Below the pieces are notes generated by a model that was not told where the DNA came from, did not search any database, and saw nothing but the letters and a program-made list of their open reading frames with translations. DNA of 64,000 bases from an uncultured Clostridia bacterium (lineage in GTDB: Bacteria > Bacillota > Clostridia > Oscillospirales > Acutalibacteraceae): assembly GCA_927362715.1 (NCBI GenBank), contig CAKMIX010000001.1:1-64000 (forward strand), given 5' to 3'. Position 1 is the first letter of the stretch. Every line of letters begins with the position of its first letter. Positions 6,321-14,119 of the stretch are shown here, piece after piece. A program made the position numbers and the translations under genes.

Positions 6321-7877
6321 ATGCGCAAGGTAATTAAATTGCTGTTTTCCTGTCTTGGTGCGGCGGCGGTTCTCGTGCTCGTCTTGGGTTTTTTCATCAC
6401 ACCGAAGACAGGCAGCGCACCGAATGCGCCCGTTTCCGGCACTAAGCCTTTTTCCTCTTCATCCGGAATCGGCTGCAATTACTATCGGATCCCCGCCTTG
6501 CTGACAACGACCGACGGCACGGTGCTCGCGGCGATCGATGCGCGCTTTGGCGGCACGCATGACTCGCCGAACAACATTGACACAGCGGTAAGCACCAGCA
6601 CGGACAGTGGGAAAAGCTGGAGCGAACCGCAGCTGGTTTCCCATTTTGACGATTTTGAAATTACAGATGATTTTCTAAAGGAAAACGGTACGTATACCAC
6701 ACAAAACAGCGCCTCTTTCATTGATCCTGCGCTTTTGCAGGACACACAGACCGGACGTATTTTCATGCTGGTGGACGCCTTCCCCTACGGTGCCGGCGCT
6801 TTTGCCGCGCAGGTCGGCAGCGGGTATACGGAAATTGACGGAGAACAAGCGCTGCTGCTTCGCAAACAGGGCGATGAGGACTTTTCCTATACGCTGCGCG
6901 CGGACGGTGCGATCTATGATGCGAACGGCACAAAAACGGCATACACCGTAAACGAGAACGGTGAGCTTTCGGAAAACGGCGTACCTTTGACCGTGCAGCA
7001 AAAGACACAGAAATATTGGTACAGTCTGCCCTTCAACGTGAACACACGTAAGGAAGTCCCCATGCACATCTTCTACCGGGACTCGCTTTTTCAACCGCTT
7101 TCTACCTCGCACCTGTATTTGCTGTATTCTGACGACAACGGCGAGACTTGGTCTGCGCCGATCGATCTGAACGCGCAGGTCAAGCCGGACGACGTCGGCT
7201 TTTTCGGCGTTTGCCCCGGACGCGGTTTGCAGATACAGAACGGAACATATGCAGGGCGGCTGCTGTTTTGCGCCTATACGCTCGATCCGGAAAGCGGCGA
7301 ACAGCGTTTTATGACCATCTTCAGCGACGACAGCGGCAGCACCTGGCAGGCGGGCGAATTCGTTGCACTGACAGACGAGATTCGCAGCATGAGCGAAACA
7401 CAGCTGATCGAACTGCCCGACGGCAGTCTGCAAGCTTATTCACGCACAACGAACGGTTTTGTTTCCGTCTCTTTCAGCGCAGACGGCGGGAGATCATGGC
7501 AGAATCCGCAGCTTGTGGAAGCGCTTCCGCTGACGAGCGGCTCGGGCTGCCAGATCTCAGTCATCCACTGTTCACAGAAAATTGACGGGAAAGACGCCGT
7601 TCTGCTTTCTGCGCCTGCGGGTGACAGCCGAACGAATGGGTACATCTACGTTGGTCTGCTCGAGCAAAACGATGACGATGCGTCTTATTATGTAAATTGG
7701 GCATACAAAAAAGAGATTACGAACGCGGATACGTATTTTGCTTATTCCTGTTTGACCGAATTGCCCGACGGGAACATCGGTCTTTTGTATGAGCAGGCAA
7801 ATACGCCGCAAAACGTGGATACCGTTGTATTTGCTTCTTTTTCACTTTCGGAATTGTGTGAAGAAGAGATCCAATAA
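6321..7877 (+). CDS. Exo-alpha-sialidase, GH33, NanI-like
   Basis: 518 residues. A single hydrophobic N-terminal segment (residues 7-26) serves as signal peptide or anchor. The GH33 propeller shows the RIP motif (Arg56 in YYRIPAL), IDARFGGTHD with the probable catalytic Asp, four Asp-boxes (STDSGKSW, SDDNGETW, SDDSGSTW, SADGGRSW) and AYSCLTELPDG with the nucleophile Tyr about 475. The long insertion after the first Asp-box (SASFIDPALL to MHIFYRDSLF) matches NanI/NanB-type enzymes rather than short bacterial sialidases; no CBM40 or other lectin domain is present. It should release sialic acid, or anhydro-sialic acid if it is of the trans-sialidase type, from host glycans at the cell surface. 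The ATG at 6321 follows AGAGGTG. It has its own promoter and no sialic acid catabolic genes nearby. Confidence 0.92.
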   Translation: MRKVIKLLFSCLGAAAVLVLVLGFFITPKTGSAPNAPVSGTKPFSSSSGIGCNYYRIPALLTTTDGTVLAAIDARFGGTHDSPNNIDTAVSTSTDSGKSWSEPQLVSHFDDFEITDDFLKENGTYTTQNSASFIDPALLQDTQTGRIFMLVDAFPYGAGAFAAQVGSGYTEIDGEQALLLRKQGDEDFSYTLRADGAIYDANGTKTAYTVNENGELSENGVPLTVQQKTQKYWYSLPFNVNTRKEVPMHIFYRDSLFQPLSTSHLYLLYSDDNGETWSAPIDLNAQVKPDDVGFFGVCPGRGLQIQNGTYAGRLLFCAYTLDPESGEQRFMTIFSDDSGSTWQAGEFVALTDEIRSMSETQLIELPDGSLQAYSRTTNGFVSVSFSADGGRSWQNPQLVEALPLTSGSGCQISVIHCSQKIDGKDAVLLSAPAGDSRTNGYIYVGLLEQNDDDASYYVNWAYKKEITNADTYFAYSCLTELPDGNIGLLYEQANTPQNVDTVVFASFSLSELCEEEIQ

Positions 7878-7944
7878 ATTTTGTTTGCGCATATCCCCTG
7901 CTTTTTTACGCATACTGTAAAAAACGAAGCAAGGGTGATAGGTT

Positions 7945-8379
7945 ATGATGCAAGAAGATACGATCCGTCTCTTACGCGAATGCGACACCGGCACACAAAT
8001 GGGCTATGATGCACTGCATGAGGTCTGTGACAATGTAAAAAACCCGGCTTTTAAACAAAGGCTTGAAACCGGCATGCAGGAGCATCAAGCATTGCAGGCC
8101 GAGGTACGGACAGTGCTTAACGCCAACGGGCAGACCGGGAAAGACCCCAGCCCGATCGCAAAAGGCATGTCATGGCTGAAAACGAATGCTGAACTGTTAA
8201 TGAAAGGTTCGGACGATACCGTGGCTGACCTTATCACGGACGGCTGCAATATGGGCGTGAAAACGGTCAGCCGCCACTTGAACCGCTGTTCCGACGCGGA
8301 CACGAAGGTCAAAGACATTGCCCAGCGTCTCATTCAATCTGAAGAAAAGCTTGCCGTGGATATTCGGCAGTATTTGTAA
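7945..8379 (+). CDS. Four-helix-bundle protein, DUF2383/PA2169-like
   Basis: 144 residues, almost all helical, beginning MMQEDTIRLLRECDTGTQMG. The spacing of helices, with EVCDNVKNPAFKQRLETGMQ and EEKLAVDIRQYL, resembles ferritin-like bundle proteins of unknown function. It lacks the ExxH pair of true di-iron ferritins. An AGGGTGA site precedes the start. A terminator follows at 8395. Its role is unknown; stress-related functions are often suggested for such proteins. Confidence 0.55.
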   Translation: MMQEDTIRLLRECDTGTQMGYDALHEVCDNVKNPAFKQRLETGMQEHQALQAEVRTVLNANGQTGKDPSPIAKGMSWLKTNAELLMKGSDDTVADLITDGCNMGVKTVSRHLNRCSDADTKVKDIAQRLIQSEEKLAVDIRQYL

Positions 8380-8394
8380 TTTCGAAGTTTCTTT

Positions 8395-8427
8395 TACAGC
8401 CTGCCGCGTGCGGGCTGTATTTTTTTA
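8395..8427 (+). terminator. Terminator after the helical-bundle gene
   Basis: TACAGCC and GGCTGTA form the outer stem around a GC-rich loop, followed by TTTTTTT. Confidence 0.85.
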
Positions 8428-8436
8428 TAAAACGGG

Positions 8437-8465
8437 TTGACATATACCCTTATGGGGTATATAAT
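8437..8465 (+). promoter_or_regulatory. csoR-copA promoter, full consensus
   Basis: TTGACA (8437-8442), 17 bases, TATAAT (8460-8465). One palindromic operator fills the spacer and another lies at the expected transcription start. Confidence 0.92.
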
Positions 8466-8486
8466 TTAAATACCCCGTCAGGGTAT
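8444..8486 (+). promoter_or_regulatory. Two CsoR-type operators
   Basis: Two 17-base palindromes of the form ATACCC-N5-GGGTAT: 8444-8460 (between -35 and -10) and 8470-8486 (just after -10). Their centres are 26 bases apart. Both match the TACCC/GGGTA layout known for copper-responsive CsoR operators. Binding would block polymerase, and copper would relieve it; this is inferred from position. Confidence 0.85.
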
Positions 8487-8512
8487 ATTAAAAACAGTTC
8501 GGAGGCGAACCT

Positions 8513-8818
8513 ATGGAAAAGACAAAGTGCGCCTGCTGCCATAAGACCAAAGAGCGTTCCGAGGCGGAGTATAAGGCTTTGATCCACCGGCTCAATCGCA
8601 TCGAAGGGCAGATCCGCGGTATCAAAGGCATGGTGGAAAACAACGCCTATTGCACAGATATTCTGATGCAGGCTGCCGCTGCGAACGCGGCGCTCAACGC
8701 CTTCAACCGGGAACTGCTTTCCAACCATATTAGGACTTGCGTGGTTGACGATGTGCGCGCCGGCAAGGAAGATACGCTCGATGATCTGCTTGCGACATTG
8801 CAAAAGCTGATGAAGTAG
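8513..8818 (+). CDS. csoR: Copper-sensing repressor, CsoR/FrmR family
   Basis: 101 residues, an all-helical DUF156 protein: LIHRLNRIEGQIRGIKGMVE is the signature DNA-binding/dimer helix. The Cu(I) ligand triad is visible as Cys47 (NNAYC), His72 and Cys76 (SNHIRTC). An extra Cys-rich N-terminus (TKCACCHK) could also bind metal. Start ATG 8513 has GGAGG upstream. It is the first gene of the copper operon, 21 bases before copA, and two operators overlap its own promoter, so it is autoregulated. Nickel- or formaldehyde-sensing homologs exist, but the C-H-C triad and the neighbouring copper ATPase favour copper. Confidence 0.95.
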   Translation: MEKTKCACCHKTKERSEAEYKALIHRLNRIEGQIRGIKGMVENNAYCTDILMQAAAANAALNAFNRELLSNHIRTCVVDDVRAGKEDTLDDLLATLQKLMK

Positions 8819-8839
8819 CTTCCCTGAAAGGAGTTTTTT

Positions 8840-11407
8840 ATGGAACAATATTCCGTAACAGGCATGAGCTGCGCCGCGTGCAGTGCACGTGTGGAAAAGG
8901 CGGTCTCCAAAGTGGAGGGCGTCACCTCTTGCAGCGTCAGCTTGCTGACCAATTCCATGGGCGTGGAGGGCACCGCCTCGCCCGAAAGCATTATTGCCGC
9001 TGTGGAATCGGCGGGCTATGGCGCCGCAAAGCGCGCCGAAAGCAAAACAAACGAACAGAAAACAAATCTTTCCGCGCAGGAAGAAGCACTGCGCGATAAA
9101 GAAACGCCGAAACTCAAGCGTCGGCTGATCGCAAGTGTCGGCTTTCTGGTCGTATTGATGTATGTTTCCATGGGGCATGTCATGTGGGGCTTTCCCCTGC
9201 CCGCCGTGCTCGCCGAAAATCCCATGGCGATAGGTCTTATCCAAATGCTTTTGACCGTTATTGTCATGGTCATCAATCAGAAATTCTTTATCAGCGGCTT
9301 TCAGGGACTTTGGCACCGCGCACCGAACATGGATACGCTTGTGGCGCTCGGCGCATCGGCTTCATTTGGGTACAGCACCTATGTGCTGCTTGCCATGAGC
9401 GCCGACATGCTGGCAGGAAATACTACAGCGGCTTTTCATCATCTGCACGACCTGTATTTTGAATCCGCCGCGATGATTCTGGCGCTCATTACCGTCGGAA
9501 AAATGCTGGAAGCACGCTCAAAAGGCAAGACGACCGATGCACTCAAAGGTTTGATGCGTCTTGCACCTAAAACGGCTGTTGTCGTGCGAGACGGTGTAGA
9601 AACGGAAGTTACCGTAGAACAGGTCATTTCCGGCGACGTGTTTGCCGTGCGCCCCGGGGAGAGCATCCCCGTAGACGGCGTGGTGCTCGAGGGCAGCAGC
9701 GCCGTGGACGAAGCGTCCCTTACAGGCGAGAGCATCCCCGTGGACAAAGCAGAAGGCGACACAGTAAGTGCAGGGACGGTCAATCAGTCCGGTTATATCC
9801 GCTGCCGCGCGACGAAGGTCGGTGAGGACACCACCCTTTCACAGATCATTCAAATGGTCAGCGATGCGGCGGCGACCAAGGCGCCGATCGCTAAGGTCGC
9901 GGACCGCGTATCGGGCGTGTTTGTCCCTGTTGTGATCGCAATCGCCGTTATAGCATTTGCCGCGTGGATGATCGCGGGTGAAAGTGTCGGTTTCGCGCTG
10001 GCACGTGGGATTTCCGTGCTTGTTATCAGCTGTCCTTGCGCTTTGGGGCTTGCCACGCCTGTCGCCATCATGGTTGGTAATGGTGTTGGCGCAAAGCAGG
10101 GCGTGCTTTTTAAAACCGCCGTATCTTTGGAGGAAACGGGTAAAGTCAAAACCGTGATTCTGGATAAAACCGGCACGATCACGGAAGGGAAACCGACTGT
10201 GACGGACATTCTCCCCTACGGCGATACAGACGGAACCTCACTTTTGACGCTGGCGTGTGCGCTGGAGCAAAAAAGCGAACACCCCTTGGCAAAAGCGATT
10301 TTGGCAAAAGGCAGCGAACTGCGTTTGCCTGCCGTCGAGGTGCAGGATTTCCACGCGCTTCCCGGTAACGGACTTACCGCCGTGCTAAACGGTGAACCGC
10401 TTTACGGCGGGAATCGCAAATTCATCTCCGACAAGCTGGAAGTTCCGCAGGACTTTGCCGAACAGGCAGAAGCGCTTGCCGATACAGGGAAAACCCCGTT
10501 ATACTTTGCACGCGGGGACAAACTTTTGGGCGTGATCGCCGTAGCGGACGTGCTGAAAGCGGACAGCCCGGCTGCTGTGCGCGAGCTCAAAGAGCTCGGC
10601 ATTCGTGTTGTCATGCTCACGGGCGACAATGAAAAAACCGCCAATGCCATCGGCAAGCTCGCGGGTGTAGATGAAGTCATCGCGGGCGTGCTGCCGGACG
10701 GCAAAGAGGCGGTCGTGCGCGAAATGCAAACGCACGGCAAGGTCGCCATGGTCGGCGACGGCATCAACGACGCGCCGGCGCTTACACGGGCGGACATCGG
10801 TATCGCGATCGGTGCGGGTACAGACGTTGCCATTGATGCTGCGGATGTGGTTCTGATGAAAAGCCGTCTTTCCGATGTACCTGCCGCCATACGTCTGAGC
10901 AGAGCAACGCTTCGAAATATTCACGAAAATCTGTTTTGGGCGTTTTTCTACAATGCGCTCGGCATCCCGCTTGCCGCGGGCGCTTTCATCCCGCTTTTGG
11001 GCTGGGAGCTCAACCCCATGTTCGGCGCGGCCGCAATGAGCCTTTCGAGCTTCTGCGTCGTTACGAACGCCCTGCGGTTGAATTTCTTTAAATTCCGCAA
11101 AAAAGGCAAACCGAACGAAGCCGACACAGTTCCACCCACCGTGGAAAATGAAATACAAGTTCATAATAACGGGCAGGATCCCCTGTCCGGAAAGGAGAAT
11201 ACAATGGAGATCACATTGAAAGTGGAGGGCATGATGTGCCCGCACTGCGAAGCGACTGTTAAAAAAGCGCTGGAAGCCGTGGAGGGCGTCACCGAGGCGC
11301 GTGCGAGCCACACAGCGGGGACTGCGACCGTTAAGGCGGCGGACAACGTTTCCGAGGACACACTCGCCGTAGCGATCGAGGCACAAGGCTACAAGGTCAT
11401 ACGGTAA
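8840..11407 (+). CDS. copA: Copper-exporting P1B-type ATPase with C-terminal CopZ-like domain
   Basis: 855 residues. N-terminal heavy-metal domain with GMSCAAC (Cys11, Cys14); about eight membrane helices; CPC metal site at about 398-400 ([12 protein letters not shown]); phosphorylated Asp442 (DKTGT); hinge TGDN and GDGINDAP motifs. The CPC-x-x-GLATP form and CsoR next door indicate Cu(I) export. The usual end of such ATPases is near residue 750. Here the frame continues through a linker into a second heavy-metal domain ([15 protein letters not shown]), identical in layout to the chaperone CopZ. Within the linker lies a hairpin and an AAAGGAG site followed by an in-frame ATG at 11204, suggesting a second product. 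Confidence 0.95.
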   Translation: MEQYSVTGMSCAACSARVEKAVSKVEGVTSCSVSLLTNSMGVEGTASPESIIAAVESAGYGAAKRAESKTNEQKTNLSAQEEALRDKETPKLKRRLIASVGFLVVLMYVSMGHVMWGFPLPAVLAENPMAIGLIQMLLTVIVMVINQKFFISGFQGLWHRAPNMDTLVALGASASFGYSTYVLLAMSADMLAGNTTAAFHHLHDLYFESAAMILALITVGKMLEARSKGKTTDALKGLMRLAPKTAVVVRDGVETEVTVEQVISGDVFAVRPGESIPVDGVVLEGSSAVDEASLTGESIPVDKAEGDTVSAGTVNQSGYIRCRATKVGEDTTLSQIIQMVSDAAATKAPIAKVADRVSGVFVPVVIAIAVIAFAAWMIAGESVGFALARGISVLVISCPCALGLATPVAIMVGNGVGAKQGVLFKTAVSLEETGKVKTVILDKTGTITEGKPTVTDILPYGDTDGTSLLTLACALEQKSEHPLAKAILAKGSELRLPAVEVQDFHALPGNGLTAVLNGEPLYGGNRKFISDKLEVPQDFAEQAEALADTGKTPLYFARGDKLLGVIAVADVLKADSPAAVRELKELGIRVVMLTGDNEKTANAIGKLAGVDEVIAGVLPDGKEAVVREMQTHGKVAMVGDGINDAPALTRADIGIAIGAGTDVAIDAADVVLMKSRLSDVPAAIRLSRATLRNIHENLFWAFFYNALGIPLAAGAFIPLLGWELNPMFGAAAMSLSSFCVVTNALRLNFFKFRKKGKPNEADTVPPTVENEIQVHNNGQDPLSGKENTMEITLKVEGMMCPHCEATVKKALEAVEGVTEARASHTAGTATVKAADNVSEDTLAVAIEAQGYKVIR
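11171..11191 (+). promoter_or_regulatory. Hairpin and ribosome binding site inside copA
   Basis: CGGGCAGG and CCTGTCCG pair over eight positions (one G-U) within the copA reading frame. AAAGGAG follows at 11191-11197 and an in-frame ATG at 11204. The layout is that of an intercistronic region, yet the frame stays open. Confidence 0.7.
11204..11407 (+). CDS. copZ: Internal start: CopZ-like copper chaperone
   Basis: A 67-residue product in the same frame as copA, beginning [20 protein letters not shown] and ending at the copA stop. The length and the MxCxxC-type motif (MMCPHC) are those of free-standing CopZ. A consensus AAAGGAG lies six bases before the ATG, and a hairpin lies upstream. I infer that ribosomes can start here and make a soluble chaperone in addition to the fused ATPase. 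Escherichia coli copA makes a small chaperone by a frameshift, so dual output from copA has a precedent, but this mechanism would be different. Confidence 0.65.
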   Translation: MEITLKVEGMMCPHCEATVKKALEAVEGVTEARASHTAGTATVKAADNVSEDTLAVAIEAQGYKVIR

Positions 11408-11418
11408 AAGGCAAAACG

Positions 11419-11456
11419 CAAAAGCACGGCTCGTTTTTCAAGCCGTGCTTTTGTTT
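11419..11456. terminator. Shared bidirectional terminator of the two metal operons
   Basis: CAAAAGCACGGCT (11419-11431) pairs with AGCCGTGCTTTTG (11441-11453), 13 pairs, with A- and T-rich sides. It ends copA from the left and can serve the zinc/cadmium operon from the right. Confidence 0.85.
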
Positions 11457-11570
11457 GTAAGTAAAGAGGACGCACGCGCAAACCTATGCGTATGCGTCCC
11501 CGTCCTTTTCAGATACCTGTCACCTTCTGCACATAAGACGCTTCGCAGGCGACCGTAGTCGCACGCGGCG

Positions 11571-13418
11571 CTATTTCGCGGCATGAAGCGCACGCACGGA
11601 ATTGAGAATGGCGAGCACCATAACGCCGACGTCCGCAAACACCGCAAGCCACATGCCCGCAAGCCCCAGCGCGCCGAGCACAAGCACCACCGCTTTTATC
11701 GCTAAAGAAAACACGATATTTTCACGCACGATGCGCATGGTTTTCCGCGAAATTCGAACCGCTCTTGCAAGTTTGGAGGGCTTATCATCCATGAGCACGA
11801 CGTCCGCCGCCTCGATTGCGGCATCGCTGCCCAAAGCGCCCATAGCGATGCCGATGTCCGCGCGGGACAGCACCGGCGCATCGTTGATGCCATCGCCGAC
11901 AAAGGCAAGCGCGCTTTTTACGGGTTTGCTTTGCAGCAAAGTTTCCACGGCTCGTACCTTATCCTCGGGCATCAAGCGGGCATGCACTTCATCAAGCCCC
12001 AAGGCCTGCCCAACCGCCTGTGCAACCTTTTCGTCATCGCCTGTAAGCATCACGGTGCGGCGAACACCGACCGATTTCAGCAAACGAATGGCGTCTGCGG
12101 CGTCCTCTTTGACCGTATCGGAGATCACGATATGCCCCATATACACGCCGTCCGCCGCAATATGCACGGTCGTACCGGGTTCATGGCAGGGATGCCATTT
12201 TGCACCGACGGTGTCCATAAGCTTGCCGTTGCCCGCAAGGATCGTTTTGCCGTCAATGACGGCTTCTATTCCTTGTCCTGCACGCTCATGGATCTCAGTA
12301 ATGCGTCCCTTATCAATATGCCCGCCGTGCGCTTTGACGATGCATGCGGCGATCGGGTGACTTGAATACACCTCGGCGACTGCTGCAATGTCCAGCAGTT
12401 CCTCCGGCGGGATCACATCGGAATGCACGGCAGAAACCGTGAACGTCCCTTTTGTAAGCGTACCGGTCTTGTCGAATACGACCGTATCGACGCCGGAGAG
12501 CGCTTCCAGATAATTGGCGCCTTTGATCAGCACGCCGATCTTAGACGCGGCGCCGATGCCGCCGAAGAACGACAACGGCACAGAGACCACCAACGCACAC
12601 GGGCAGGAGATGACCAAAAACGTAAGCGCGCGCGAAAGCCATTCCGAGAAGGGCTGATCTGTAAACAGCGGCGGCAAGGCCGCCAATAATACGGCAGCGA
12701 TCACGACGCAAGGCGTATAAACGCGGGCAAAGCGCGTAATAAAGGCTTCGCTTTTTGCTTTCTTTTCGGAGGCGTTCTCCACAAGTTCCAAAATACGCGA
12801 GACCGTACTTTCTGCAAACGGGCTTTTGACACGCGCTTCGACTACGCCGCTCAAATTCACAGAGCCGCTGACGAGATCATCACTGACCGTTTTATCCAGC
12901 GGCAGAGATTCGCCCGTCAATGCTGCGGTATTTACGGTCGTCGTCCCTTTTGTAATAACGCAGTCCAACGGGATCTTCTCACCGGGCTTAATGAGCAGTG
13001 TTTCGCCGACTTCCGCTTCCTCGGGTGAGACGGTCACGGCTTCGCCATCCCGCAGCACCGTGGCGCTGTCCGGACGAATATCCATAAGCGCCGCAATGGA
13101 TTTGCGGCTTTTCCCGACGGCAACGCTTTGGAACAGTTCGCCGACCTGGTAAAACAACATGACTGCAACGGCTTCGGCATACTCGTCGACAAAAAATGCA
13201 CCGATCGTGGCGATCGACATCAAAAAGTTTTCGTCAAATACCTGCCCGTGCGCAATATTGCGCAGGGATTTCCAAAGCACATCCCAGCCGACAACGGCGT
13301 ACGGCACAAGAAAGACAAGCAGTTTCCATACGCCCTCCAGCGGCAGTGCCCATGCTATGACCAGAAGAACGGCTGAAGCGAGAATGCGTACAAGACTGCG
13401 CTTTTGCTTTTTAGTCAT
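11571..13418 (-). CDS. Zinc/cadmium/lead-type P1B ATPase
   Basis: 615 residues. The metal site ISCPCALVVSVPLSFFGG, phosphorylation motif DKTGTLT, TGDD hinge and [20 protein letters not shown] are those of the CadA/ZntA (P1B-2) branch. It has about eight membrane helices and begins directly with basic residues and a helix (MTKKQKRSLVRILASAVLLV); the N-terminal metal domain that CadA normally carries is absent and is instead encoded by the separate gene just upstream. It exports divalent metals from the cytoplasm. It is the third gene of an arsR-HMA-ATPase operon, 12 bases after the HMA gene. Zn versus Cd preference cannot be read from sequence. Confidence 0.93.
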   Translation of the reverse strand: MTKKQKRSLVRILASAVLLVIAWALPLEGVWKLLVFLVPYAVVGWDVLWKSLRNIAHGQVFDENFLMSIATIGAFFVDEYAEAVAVMLFYQVGELFQSVAVGKSRKSIAALMDIRPDSATVLRDGEAVTVSPEEAEVGETLLIKPGEKIPLDCVITKGTTTVNTAALTGESLPLDKTVSDDLVSGSVNLSGVVEARVKSPFAESTVSRILELVENASEKKAKSEAFITRFARVYTPCVVIAAVLLAALPPLFTDQPFSEWLSRALTFLVISCPCALVVSVPLSFFGGIGAASKIGVLIKGANYLEALSGVDTVVFDKTGTLTKGTFTVSAVHSDVIPPEELLDIAAVAEVYSSHPIAACIVKAHGGHIDKGRITEIHERAGQGIEAVIDGKTILAGNGKLMDTVGAKWHPCHEPGTTVHIAADGVYMGHIVISDTVKEDAADAIRLLKSVGVRRTVMLTGDDEKVAQAVGQALGLDEVHARLMPEDKVRAVETLLQSKPVKSALAFVGDGINDAPVLSRADIGIAMGALGSDAAIEAADVVLMDDKPSKLARAVRISRKTMRIVRENIVFSLAIKAVVLVLGALGLAGMWLAVFADVGVMVLAILNSVRALHAAK

Positions 13419-13430
13419 TCTAACCCTTCT

Positions 13431-13649
13431 TTACAGAATAATGCGGCAATCCGGCTCTACCTTGCGGCAGACCTTTGCGATTTTTTTCATCAGGTCGTCC
13501 GTAACGTCCCCTTCGGCTTCCACGGTGAGCTTTTGCGTAAAGAAGCTGACGGAAGCGGACTTGACTTCATCCATTTTGTTGATCGCCGCCTCCATTTTAG
13601 CTGCGCAGTTGGCGCAGTCGAGATCTTCCAAATTAAAAGTCTTTTTCAT
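13431..13649 (-). CDS. Free-standing heavy-metal-associated (HMA) domain protein
   Basis: 72 residues, one ferredoxin-like HMA fold with the motif DCANCAAKM (Cys-x-x-Cys near residues 12-15). Its Leu-Asp-Cys variant is typical of the N-terminal domain of CadA-type ATPases. The ATG at 13649 follows AGAGGAGG and overlaps the end of the regulator gene by 17 bases, so translation is probably coupled. It most likely delivers Zn/Cd to, or regulates, the ATPase encoded 12 bases downstream; it looks like the detached N-terminal domain of that pump. Confidence 0.88.
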   Translation of the reverse strand: MKKTFNLEDLDCANCAAKMEAAINKMDEVKSASVSFFTQKLTVEAEGDVTDDLMKKIAKVCRKVEPDCRIIL

Positions 13650-13998
13650 GGGGGTATTCCTCCTCTGTAATGTGTTCAAAGCCTTGCCCGATGATGGAAC
13701 GGACATGGTCGTCTGCCAAAAAGTAGATCATGGTCTTGCCCTCGCGGCGGTTGTCGATCAAATGCGCGTCCTTGAGGACTTTGAGCTGATGCGAGATCGC
13801 AGACTGCGTCATCCCTAAAAGTGCAGTGATCTCATGCACGCAAAGCTCCGCCTCAAACAGTGAAAATAAAATTTTCATGCGCGTCGTATCGCCGAAGATC
13901 TTAAACAGATCGGCAAGATCGCACAGCAGTTCATCCCGCGGCATGCCGCCGCGAACCGTGTTGAGTGCATCCAAATGGTCATGAGCGGGTTTCTCCAT
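13633..13998 (-). CDS. ArsR/SmtB-family metal-responsive repressor
   Basis: 121 residues with a winged-helix domain: LADLFKIFGDTTRMKILFSL, then ALLGMTQSAISHQLKVLKDA (recognition helix) and the wing NRREGKTMIYFLAD. ELCVHE gives the alpha3N-type Cys/His pair, and DDHVRSIIGQGFEHITEE gives alpha5 ligands (Asp, His, His, Glu) used by zinc sensors such as SmtB/CzrA. Metal binding should release the operator. Three TTCATAT-type boxes surround its promoter at 14034-14062. The gene starts the operon HMA-ATPase. Confidence 0.92.
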   Translation of the reverse strand: MEKPAHDHLDALNTVRGGMPRDELLCDLADLFKIFGDTTRMKILFSLFEAELCVHEITALLGMTQSAISHQLKVLKDAHLIDNRREGKTMIYFLADDHVRSIIGQGFEHITEEEYPHEKDF

Positions 13999-14013
13999 AT
14001 AATGAATCCCCTT

Positions 14014-14062
14014 TCATATGATTCTATGTTCATATATTATCACTGCTCATATGAATTGTCAA
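14014..14062 (-). promoter_or_regulatory. Promoter and operator of the arsR-type zinc/cadmium operon
   Basis: On the minus strand TTGACA (14057-14062), 17 bases, TAATAT (14034-14039). The palindrome TCATATGA occurs at 14014-14021 and 14047-14054, with a related TCATATA at 14030-14036, so boxes lie upstream, across and downstream of the -10 element. ArsR-family repressors bind ATATGA/TCATAT-type sites. Confidence 0.85.
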
Positions 14063-14083
14063 TACTATGTTATGCTTTTATTC

Positions 14084-14116
14084 AAAAAAATTGACCCGCC
14101 AAAATGGGCGGGTCAA
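14084..14116 (-). terminator. Terminator of the beta-mannosidase gene
   Basis: GACCCGCC pairs with GGCGGGTC in the leftward transcript, followed by TTTTTTT (14084-14090 on the opposite strand). Confidence 0.85.
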
Positions 14117-14119
14117 CCT

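Noticed and set aside
8450-9316. Long minus-strand frame opposite csoR-copA
   Set aside because: His/Gly/Arg-rich mirror of the copA reading frame; the plus strand has all family motifs.
11438-11683. 81-codon minus-strand frame behind the zinc/cadmium ATPase
   Set aside because: Overlaps the end of the ATPase gene and the shared terminator; Arg/Cys-rich without a ribosome binding site.
13159-13818. 219-codon plus-strand frame
   Set aside because: Opposite the zinc/cadmium ATPase, HMA and ArsR genes, which have clear motifs and ribosome binding sites.
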